From positions 41,132,001-41,196,000 of the forward strand of contig NC_133185.1 of NCBI RefSeq assembly GCF_049306965.1: a stretch of 64,000 nucleotides of DNA. Reading direction: 5' to 3'. Shown here piece after piece: positions 45,377 to 53,342 of this stretch. The position numbers were made by a program, and so were the translations under genes. This stretch comes from Danio rerio. Taxonomy: Eukaryota > Chordata > Actinopteri > Cypriniformes > Danionidae. How positions within the stretch are numbered: the first letter of the stretch is position 1; the number at the start of each line of letters is the position of its first letter. Below the pieces are notes generated by a model. That model did no database searches. It saw only the letters and a program-made list of their open reading frames with translations, and was not told the DNA's origin.

Positions 45377-45617
45377 CTAATTAGTGACACTTAAACCAAT
45401 TAGTAATACCATCAATAAGATCACATTTGTGAAGTAAAAACACTAATGAATGTCTTTTCTCTCAAGACTGTTAACCGGAGCTTCTTTCCCATTTAATGAC
45501 CCCTCTGGAGGAAAAAACCTTTACAATATAGCCCATTGCCTGAAAATATTCTCTAGATCTTCTGCTGTGAAGCAGAAGCTTCAGAATCATCTACAAACCA
45601 CCACAACTACTTCTCAT
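45377..45617 (+). promoter_or_regulatory. OR1 conserved upstream block / probable 5' exon
   Basis: Shared in order with OR2 and OR3: a homeodomain-type CTAATTAGTGACAC (45377), 'actaatgaatgtcttttctct', 'atttaatgacccctctggag' and 'gctgtgaagcagaag'. A strong splice donor CAT|GTAAGT at 45617/45618 and acceptor 'gcttttctcacag' ending 45772 predict a 155-bp intron before the coding exon. TAAT sites (LHX2-like) and Olf/EBF-like sites are the usual OR-promoter elements; the CCTCTGGAGG motif is a weak EBF candidate. Confidence 0.55.
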
Positions 45618-45842
45618 GTAAGTATCACTAGACCGGCTCGGTGTAGTAAAAGTGTAAAATGCTAAATATATAATCATTAGATTTCTCATTGAATGTTGTT
45701 TAAAGCTGAACAAATAACAGGTATTTGTAAACCACAGGCTTTTTGTTTCGCATTGCTTTGCTTTTCTCACAGGTATCTGGTTTCCCATCCACTGAAAGCA
45801 AAACACACTTTAAAAAAGCCAGGTCGCAAAAAAACGGCTACA

Positions 45843-46820
45843 ATGCAGAACAACATCGCTTCTTCAAACAGCACCCTCATTCAGCCTGCCGGATTTTACA
45901 TCGTTGGCTTGCGTTCAATGCCTTACAGTAATGTCTATGTCATGTTCCTCACCGTGCTGTTTGTGATCACAGTCATATGCAATGTCTTTCTGATCTCCAT
46001 CATTGTCTATGATCAGCGTCTGCATGTGCCAAAGTTCATGGCTGTTGGTAATCTGGCTGCGGTTGATCTTATTCTCAGCACTGCTCTGGTGCCAGGCATG
46101 ATAAAGACTTACATTGCTCTGGATAATTTTGTGCCTTTCAATCTCTGCCTTTTGCAAATGTACATTTACTATACTTGTACATGCCTAGAGTCGTTTTCCC
46201 TGTGTATTCTCTCTTATGACCGGTTCATTGCGATCTGTTTCCCTTTAAGACACGAATCTATAAATACAAACAGCAGAATGGCTTATATAATCAGTGCAGT
46301 TTGGTTCTTTTGTGTTGTTACTTTACTCTATGCTGTTTTTTCCATCCTTACACTATCCTTTTGTGGCTCTAATGAGATGAACAGCTATTTTTGTGATTAT
46401 ACTCCGGTTTTAGTGCTTGCTTGCAGTGACATAACACAACAGTTGAACTATGCCACCGCAGCAACTATACTTTTTATAGGGGTAGCTTCAATTTTTATTT
46501 TCTTTACTTATATAGGGATACTGAGAGCTGTGTTTAGAATGAAAAGCAGCCAAAGCCGTTTCAAGGCACTGGCCACATGCACAGAGCACCTTGTATTAGT
46601 GTGCTTATACTTCGTTCCTATTGTGATTATCTTCAATCTCACATTTTTTGGAATTATTTGGAGCCCCAATGTAGGTTTGGTGTGTTTGTCTTTGTCATCC
46701 CTTCTCCCGCCCTGCGTGAATCCTGTCATCTACTCGTTGAAAACTAAAGAGATTCGAAGCAGGGTTTATTCTTTGTTTACCCGGAGACTATTTGTTCATC
46801 CTCTAAAGAATGGGCATTAA
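45843..46820 (+). CDS. Odorant receptor OR1 (class A GPCR)
   Basis: A seven-transmembrane odorant receptor of 325 residues, expected in olfactory sensory neuron cilia and coupled to G-olf. It has an N-terminal sequon N9ST, TM1 about 30-55, the MAVGNLAAVD motif in TM2 and C102 at the top of TM3. The SYDRFIAICFPLRH motif (DRF 126-128) ends TM3. A Cys-rich second extracellular loop follows (SFCGSNEMNSYFCDYTPVLVLAC), then KALATCTEHL at TM6 (241-250) and NPVIYSLKTKEIRSR in TM7 (NPxxY 293-297). These are diagnostic of fish ORs, probably family F by resemblance, not verified. The frame is open upstream to 45693, but that part overlaps the predicted intron. ATGCAGAAC at 45843 matches the starts of OR2 and OR3 and gives normal length. 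Confidence 0.93.
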   Translation: MQNNIASSNSTLIQPAGFYIVGLRSMPYSNVYVMFLTVLFVITVICNVFLISIIVYDQRLHVPKFMAVGNLAAVDLILSTALVPGMIKTYIALDNFVPFNLCLLQMYIYYTCTCLESFSLCILSYDRFIAICFPLRHESINTNSRMAYIISAVWFFCVVTLLYAVFSILTLSFCGSNEMNSYFCDYTPVLVLACSDITQQLNYATAATILFIGVASIFIFFTYIGILRAVFRMKSSQSRFKALATCTEHLVLVCLYFVPIVIIFNLTFFGIIWSPNVGLVCLSLSSLLPPCVNPVIYSLKTKEIRSRVYSLFTRRLFVHPLKNGH

Positions 46821-47028
46821 GTTACAACATAGTTGTGGCTTGAGTGTAAAGTGATGAGATCATTTATAATGTTTTCTTCAAGGCTTTCTGTGATCATATT
46901 GATTGATATTAAAATGCATAACTTTACATCTCCATTTCTGCATTCGCTCTGTGGTTATCTAGTAATTATTAGCATTCAATAGCAACAATTCACAATAAAC
47001 AAAAGGTTACTGCATCGATCGTTCCTTT
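46821..47028. other. OR1 3' flank
   Basis: Short AT-rich 3' region, no recognised features beyond weak polyadenylation-like AT runs. Confidence 0.3.
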
Positions 47029-47289
47029 AAAGGGATAGTTTACTCAAAACTGAAAACTGAACTGTCATCATTTCCTCATGCTTCACTTCCTCCAAACCAC
47101 AAAGAAAGATATTTTGAAGAAATCTGAAACCCATTGACTTTCATAGTATTTTTTTTCTATGATCATCTTTACAGGCATTCAGCTTTATTTAAAATAACTT
47201 ACTTTGTATTCAAAAGAAGAGAGAAACTTATAACGGTGTAAAACCACAGTAAATAGTAAGTAAATCTACAATTTTTGGGTGAAATCTCT
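47029..47289. mobile_element. GGGATAGTTTACTC MITE, second copy
   Basis: Left end 'aaagggatagtttactcaaa' at 47029; the right part 'caatttttgggtgaaat' (about 47269-47285) is its diverged inverse. Interior 'cccattgactttcatagta' is typical of the family also split at 25196-26232. Confidence 0.65.
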
Positions 47290-47486
47290 GTATCTCTTGT
47301 ATTTGTAAAATTCACAAAGTAATTTACAGTATTAATTTGATTTCAGATAAAGAACATTCTGTTAGCTGTTTGAGACCTTGCAGATCAGAAATTGAAATAT
47401 ACAGTATGAAATCTTTCCTATCCAAAAGTGCAAGTCTTTTAATATAGTTTTGTAATAGAAAGAAAAATATTTGTATTTAAAATATA

Positions 47487-47674
47487 CACTGAAAAAGTGT
47501 TGCATGCAGAACTTTTGCAAACAATTAATTTGTGTTAAATTTAAACAAACAAACTAAGTTTAATAATGTTCAACTTAATTTGTTTGTTTAAATTCAGCCC
47601 AAATAAATTGTTTACAACCACTTAATGTAAAAAATTTAGTAAATCCAAGGAATAATCCCTAATTTTTTTCAGTG
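47487..47674. mobile_element. Small MITE with CACTGAAAAA termini
   Basis: CACTGAAAAAGTG at 47487 and 'tttttttcagtg' ending 47674 are inverted, each flanked by TATA-type sequence. The interior is itself partly palindromic around 'cttaatttgtttgtttaaa' / 'tttaaacaaacaaactaag'. Confidence 0.65.
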
Positions 47675-47754
47675 TATATGTATTTCAGGCTCGATGTTAA
47701 TTTCACACCTCATTCAGGATGATGGTGAGATCAGATCTTTGTGTGCTGCACAGG

Positions 47755-48360
47755 GGTGTGTTTCTGAAAACTATTGTTAGCCAACTAAGGTCGCAAGTTG
47801 CGTTGTTACAAACATAGATGATTGATTTGGCGTTTCCCAAATCCGCCATTTCAACGAACATCCACAAACTGTGTCGCAATCTTCTATGCTTGGAAAAAAA
47901 GCACTAAAATGATGAGTTATGTATGAGAGCTGCTAAAGCAAAAAAAATAAAGTTTGCAAATAAAAATGTTCAATAAAAGATATTCAAACAAAAAATTCAT
48001 TGTATTTTGGACAGAATTCAATGTAACATGTAAGACATCATTTGTAAAGATATACAGGCCTACTGAATTATTTTTGGAGTGGCAATATTAAATGAATGGC
48101 AGCTGTTGTTTTGATCCAACAGCCGCAAAACTACACAATGAACGTTGAGTTTGCATCAGGATAATGATACATGGGGGAAACCGGATATTTACCTACCTGG
48201 TAAAAGTAAAACGTATAGTAGTATTGGGTACTTTTTACTTAAGTACATTTTTGAGGCCGTACTTCGTTACTTTTGCTTGAGTACAAAAGTGTAGTGAGTA
48301 CTTTAGCCAAAGTCGTTTTAAACATGAGTATCTTACTTCTACTTAAGTAAAAGATTTGTA
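47755..48360. repeat. Two recognised repeat pieces in otherwise unassigned DNA
   Basis: 47758-47890 ('aaaactattgttagccaact'...'gtttcccaaatccgcc') and 48195-48360 ('gggtactttttacttaagta'...'acttctacttaagtaaaaga') look like two further zebrafish DNA-element families. The second has repeated TACTT/AAGTA motifs. Termini not defined. Confidence 0.4.
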
Positions 48361-48864
48361 TGCTTTTGCTATCTCTGGACTCTTCACACAATTATGAATT
48401 CATATTATTGTGTAAAGCTATTGTAGAATTTCAAAACAGTTAGAAAGTCACAAATAAGACATATTGACTACTTTTGTGTTGCTGATATGAAATTTGAATG
48501 CTTGACAAAATCGAAATAATGAAATTAGATGGAAATCCTTTTGTTTTTAAAAAGAAAAGCAATATCAATTTAAACTGGAACAATTTGAAAGCAAGTAAAT
48601 AGTGATAGAATATTAATTTTTGTTTGATATAAACCTGGAACAACTACCTTGTGGCAGGATATTTGATACTAAAATCTGTTTCTGTTTGCTGAGCTTAAAA
48701 CAAATCATAGTGATGGAAAATGATGCAGTTTTTATTCTGACTTTGATCTCACCTTACATCACGACCTCTCTCCCACCCTCAATAATCATGATGAGATTAG
48801 CTCATTGAATATGTATGAAAATGATCAGTAATGAACAAATAAACTAAACATTTAGGTTGACCTC
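48361..48864. other. Unassigned intergenic DNA
   Basis: No gene or repeat recognised. Confidence 0.3.
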
Positions 48865-49115
48865 AATTGACCTCTTATAATTCAGACTTCAAAAGTCTGA
48901 CTGAGGACTCTGATGCTCTTTTTCTACTTCCTCTTTTTCACGTAACTCCTGAGAGTGTTATGACATCTCTGGGTTTGGGGAGATTAATTAGCTCACTCTG
49001 AGATGATCATTGTTGTGTTTATGTTGTGTCTCCACTCATTATCACCTAACCTCATGAGATGAGAGCAGCCTTGGGCTCATCAGAACAGAGATCATTCATA
49101 CAGTCCGGATATAAT
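48865..49115 (+). repeat. OR-flank block D, copy 3
   Basis: Carries 'gagatgatcattgttgtgtt' + 'tatgttgtgtctc' and 'gagagcagccttgggctcat'. It sits about 2.7 kb upstream of OR2, with its block E partner displaced to 50150 by the intervening repeats. Confidence 0.75.
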
Positions 49116-49194
49116 TTGTATAGTAAAATATCTAATTTTAATAACTAAAATGTTTGGACATTTCATATGAAAAGTGTGGTGAAACACACAAGTG

Positions 49195-49686
49195 GGGCGT
49201 CCACGATCCACATACAAGCTCTTACAGTAACCAAGGAAACAGTGAATAAACTTTGTAGTACCACACACAAACAACTGAAAACAAGTCTAAGTGTCCTAGA
49301 ACAACACACAGACAGCTAAAAACAAGTGTCCTCGAACCATACACAAACAACTGAAAACAAGTCTAAATGTTCTTACACGCTGTTGGTCTTGTTGCTAAAG
49401 TGCTTCTCCTACTAACTAAACCTATGCGCTGAATATATACACTTTACCTGGCGCTTGGACACGACTCGAGAGTAAAAACACCAGAAACTGAGGCGGGGGG
49501 CGCAAAACCGTCGGCGATCCATACACAAGCTCTTACAGTAACCAAGGAAACAGTGAGTAAACTTTCTAGTACCACACACAAACAACTGAAAACAAGTCTA
49601 AGTGTCCTCGAACCATACACAAACAACTGAAAACAAGTCTAAATGTACTTACACGCTGCTGGTCTCGTTGCTAAAGTGCTTCTCCT
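49195..49686. repeat. Tandem duplication with an internal 38-bp minisatellite
   Basis: About 49205-49407 and 49513-49683 are near copies ('caagctcttacagtaaccaa'...'acacgctg(t/c)tggtct(t/c)gttg'). Within each, 'ccatacacaaacaactgaaa' + 'acaagtctaagtgtcct' repeats two or three times. The GC-rich spacer (49440-49512) is not identified. Confidence 0.75.
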
Positions 49687-50100
49687 TAACTGGCTCCCAG
49701 TCAAATCTAGCATTCAGCATAAATTGTTGTTATTTGTTTTTAAAGGTGGTCTGGTTAACCAGTTAGTGAGCTTCTTAGCCTGCATTCTTTGTCCAGAAGC
49801 CTTCCGTCGGCACAAACATTTCAGCTGGTTTTTCCCAAGTCTTGAATAAAATCAAATTGAGACTGCATAAGCTTTTTTCTGTGGCAGCCCCTCATCTGTG
49901 GAATAGTTGATCGTTTTATATCCGATCCTGCTCCTCCAAATCTTCAAATCTCATTTTAAAAAATCATCTTTTGCCTTTTGCATTTGATTGTAATTAATTT
50001 TACATGGTTTACTGTAGCTTCTGTGTGTTGTTTGATTTGTAAAGCACTTTGGTTAACATTTGTTGCTATATATGTAAATAAATCTGCATAGAGTAAAGAG
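49687..50100 (+). mobile_element. L2-type LINE 3' end
   Basis: Translates as LNWLPVKSSIQHKLLLFVFK, then frame-shifted pieces (LRLHKLFSVAAPHLWNS, FKSHLKKSSF), the carboxy end of L2/CR1 reverse transcriptase. The 3' end is 'ttgtaaagcactttggttaa' + 'catttgttgctatatatgtaaataaa'. Heavily 5'-truncated and decayed. Confidence 0.75.
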
Positions 50101-50149
50101 CCGGTGATCTTTTATTTATTCTGTTGATTACATAAAATTGTAAGAATAG

Positions 50150-50880
50150 TTTTTAAACCACAGCGAACTGTAGTTCTGCCGAGTGACTAAAAGTGATCAG
50201 CATGATGGTAAAAAACTGTACATTTCTAGTCAAACCATTCTTCTGCAATCTCATATCAAAAACGGAAATAAGGGCAGTATTAATAGCTATAAATGTGGGA
50301 GAGCATCAATATTATGTGATTGTATTGTATTGCAATATGGAACAATTAAATGTTGATGTTAAATCGAAAGTAATTCCCTTGAAAATGAAATGATTTAATG
50401 ACAATAATTCTCTATGGTTACAACTGAATTAATTACAAAATAACTGTATAAAATGACAAAATATGGAATGATGAAAACATATGGTGAAAATTGTACCCAG
50501 CTTAAATGTAAAATTAAAGTTACCAGAGGTAGAAGGAGAGACACAAAGGGAGGGAGAGAGAGACAAAGAGAGCAGGCCCAGAAGTTAGCCTGATTGCAGT
50601 AGAGTCAGAGAAGATAGACTCCAGAGGAGGAGAGGAGCAGAGCAGGAAAAGACAGGCCAGGAAAAGAGCCAGAGCCCAAGATTACCACCTATTTTGTCTC
50701 TTTCTTGACCATGTGACTAAAGCCCAAATGCTGGGACATTCAAACTGACCAATCAACATGTGACCACATCATAAAACCCCCAAAGTCCAAATACCAGGCC
50801 CTGATCTTATCAGTATCTGCCTTTGGAGTCAGTATGGACCTTCTTGAATCAAAAAGACATGTTTTTCTATATGAAGTTTC
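50150..50880 (+). repeat. OR-flank block E, copy 3 (longest)
   Basis: The reference copy for block E. It begins 'ccacagcgaactgtagttct', passes through a purine-rich stretch (50525-50670, AGAGGGAGAG-type) and ends past 'gaccaatcaacatgtgacca'. Related to 39030-39706 (forward) and 37180-37660 (inverted). Confidence 0.72.
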
Positions 50881-50887
50881 ACAAACT

Positions 50888-51242
50888 AATTTCGAGAGGA
50901 GCACGTGATATGATTGACTGCAGCTGGCCACTCATCTACGCTCATTAGCTAGCTAATCGGATCGATCCAAACTCACTATAAATAACCTAGCTAAGATCTA
51001 CACCCATATCTTCGTTTTTCGAAGAAACCCCCCATCCACCCCTTCTCCTCCTTTCCTCTTTTGCCGAGGGGAGCTCTCGAGAACACCTGACCTCGTACTC
51101 CCCTCACATGCTTTATAGACCTGGCGGGAGCCCTGGGCTCAGCTATCTCCGAGCTCAGTGTTCTCTCCCGGGACAGCATGCCAAACCTGCTAACTTGCTA
51201 ACAAGTTGTCAAACAGTATCTAAGTGTGAACTCTTGAAATAA
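50888..51242 (+). mobile_element. Repeat family CF, copy 3 (without SINE-like core)
   Basis: Starts 'aatttcgagaggagcacgtg' and ends 'aagtgtgaactcttgaaat', giving inverted ATTTC(G/A)AGAG termini. The two GC-rich outer blocks are joined directly, with the SINE-like middle of other copies absent. It lies immediately upstream of the OR2 regulatory block. Confidence 0.6.
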
Positions 51243-51416
51243 ACAAATGCAAATGATAATTTAGCTTCTTACAAAATAAATCAAAAGGATGAGTTCATTT
51301 TAGATTGTTTAGCTTTTTTCATATATTTGATTTTACCTCTGTAATGTGACCTTGAGATTTTATTGTTGTTGTGCTTACTGTTACAAAATTAACCAAAAGA
51401 AATGAACCAAAACACA

Positions 51417-51790
51417 TAATTAGTGATCATCATATCTAACATTAGTGTAGCTAAACATGCTAATGAATGTGTTCTCTGAAGAGTTACAGTTGTTATTGTT
51501 GCTTCTTTTCTAATGACTTCTCTGGAGGACAAAGTGGACAACATATTGCCCATAGATTCTCTGTTTAACACTCAGGATTCACAGCGACCCCAGACTGTGA
51601 AGCAGAGGTGAAAACTGCAGAGAAGACAGCAGTATGGTCTGTTTTCATTCAGTGTATGACCACAGCAATCATTGGAACATATTAAGTGTATCTTTCATTG
51701 TTATTTTTCTTGTTGCATCCTGTGATAAAGGCCTGTGTGATAAATGAATAGATTTGTACAGCGTTGGGTGTTTGTGAATGTTTCTCGCAG
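51417..51790 (+). promoter_or_regulatory. OR2 conserved upstream block and intron acceptor
   Basis: ATAATTAGTGATCAT at 51417, 'gctaatgaatgtgttctctga', 'taatgacttctctggaggac' and 'ggattcacagcgaccccaga' align with OR1 and especially OR3. The splice acceptor 'tgtttctcgcag' ends at 51790, 59 bp before the ATG. Confidence 0.55.
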
Positions 51791-51849
51791 GATTCTCTAG
51801 CAGTGAAAGCAACACACACTGCAAAGAAGATTGTATAAAGAGGAAAGCA

Positions 51850-52830
51850 ATGCAAAACGCCATCAGTTCTGGTCAAAACAGCTCCATCATACAGCCTGCA
51901 GGATTTTACATTGTCGCATTGAGTTCAGTGCCTTACAGTAATGTCTATGTCATGTTCCTCACCGTGCTGTATGTGATCACAGTCATATGCAATGTCTTTC
52001 TGATCTCCATTATTGTCTATGATCAGCGTCTGCATGTGCCAAAGTTCATGGCTGTTGGTAATCTGGCTGTGGTTGATCTTATTCTCAGCACTTCTCTGGT
52101 GCCTGGCATGATTAAGATTTACATCGTTCTTGACAATTTTATGCCGTTCAAGCTGTGTCTTGTGCAAATGTACACTTACTATACGTTTTTAAAAGTAGAG
52201 GCACTTTCCCTGTGTATTCTCTCTTATGACCGGTTCATTGCCATCTGTTTTCCTTTAAGACACGAATCCATAAACACAAACACCAGAATGACTTATATTA
52301 TCTGTGTAAGCTGGTTCCTTTCTTTTAGTATATCACTATACGGCACTTTATCCATCCCAGCTCTCTCATTCTGTGGCTCTCTCCAGGTCAACAGCTATTT
52401 TTGTGATTACGCTCCTGTTTTAAGAGTTGCCTGCAGCGACACGGCATCTCAGTTTAACTTTGGCACTGCCTCAAATATACTTTTTGTTATTATACCATTT
52501 GCTTTTATTTTCCTCACATACGCGGGTATACTGTATGCTGTTTTCAGAATGAAGAATAACCAGAGCCGCTTTAAAGCACTGGCCACATGCACTGAGCACC
52601 TCATATTAGTGGCCCTATTCTTTTTTCCCATTGTGATTATCTTCAGTCTTGGGTTATTTGGGTATATTATAAACTCTAACGTAAGATCAGTGTGTTTATC
52701 TATGACATCTCTCCTCACACCTTGTGTGAATCCTATCCTCTACTCACTGAAAACCAAGGAGATTCGAAGCAGGGTGTATTTTTTGTTACCGCAGAGACTC
52801 TCTGTTCATCCTCTCAAAAGTGCACAATAA
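51850..52830 (+). CDS. Odorant receptor OR2 (class A GPCR)
   Basis: 326 residues with all OR hallmarks: N-terminal sequon N10SS, MAVGNLAVVD in TM2, SYDRFIAICFPLRH (DRF 127-129), ECL2 cysteines in SFCGSLQVNSYFCDYAPVLRVAC, KALATCTEHL and NPILYSLKTKEIRSR (NPxxY 294-298). From codon 10 to about 194 it is nearly identical to OR3, then differs clearly through TM5-TM7, implying gene conversion or a recent partial duplication. TM5-TM7 difference should alter the odorant pocket while keeping the shared N-terminal half. The frame extends upstream to an ATG at 51778, but that lies before the splice acceptor at 51790, so 51850 is preferred. AATAAA at 52954-52959 is a likely polyadenylation signal. Ligand unknown; family F assignment is tentative. 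Confidence 0.94.
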   Translation: MQNAISSGQNSSIIQPAGFYIVALSSVPYSNVYVMFLTVLYVITVICNVFLISIIVYDQRLHVPKFMAVGNLAVVDLILSTSLVPGMIKIYIVLDNFMPFKLCLVQMYTYYTFLKVEALSLCILSYDRFIAICFPLRHESINTNTRMTYIICVSWFLSFSISLYGTLSIPALSFCGSLQVNSYFCDYAPVLRVACSDTASQFNFGTASNILFVIIPFAFIFLTYAGILYAVFRMKNNQSRFKALATCTEHLILVALFFFPIVIIFSLGLFGYIINSNVRSVCLSMTSLLTPCVNPILYSLKTKEIRSRVYFLLPQRLSVHPLKSAQ

Positions 52831-53342
52831 TGTATTACATAATTGTGGCTAATGTGTAAAGAGCTGAGATTATTCATGAGAATATTTGTAATACTGCTTT
52901 AAAAGGTTTTGGTATTACTTGGTGTTCATATAAAAATGCATTCGAATGTTTTAAATAAAACAAATGTATTGCTAACTTTTTTAAAAACTGGTATGCCTTT
53001 ATTTGCATCATTTCGTCATAAGCACAACTTTGTATTTTCTATCATGCAACATCTCTGTGTGCTTCAGAAGGTGTAAAATGTCACATCATGCATCTATAGT
53101 TTTTGTTCTCTCTCTCTCAAAGTTCATAAATAATATATCAATGATTAAAGAATGTGAATATTTACAGCGCAATATTCTCTATCTACAAAATGGGAAGGAA
53201 TTGTCATTATTTATTATTATACAAAGAAATAAAAGACTTAATTTGTAATAACTACATTGTTTTTAATGTATCTACTTTGTTTGTCATGGAAGTCGGTAGC
53301 TTTTTGTCTACAAAGTGTACAGATGGTGTTATATTTGCATCT
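52831..53342. other. OR2 3' flank
   Basis: Likely 3' UTR to about 52980, then unassigned DNA up to the hAT target site. Short frames at 53003-53456 run into the hAT end and are not genes. Confidence 0.35.

Noticed and set aside
49195-49686. Pair of LTR-like direct repeats
   Set aside because: Repeats are only about 200 bp, lack TG...CA ends and any internal retroelement genes; a local tandem duplication explains them.
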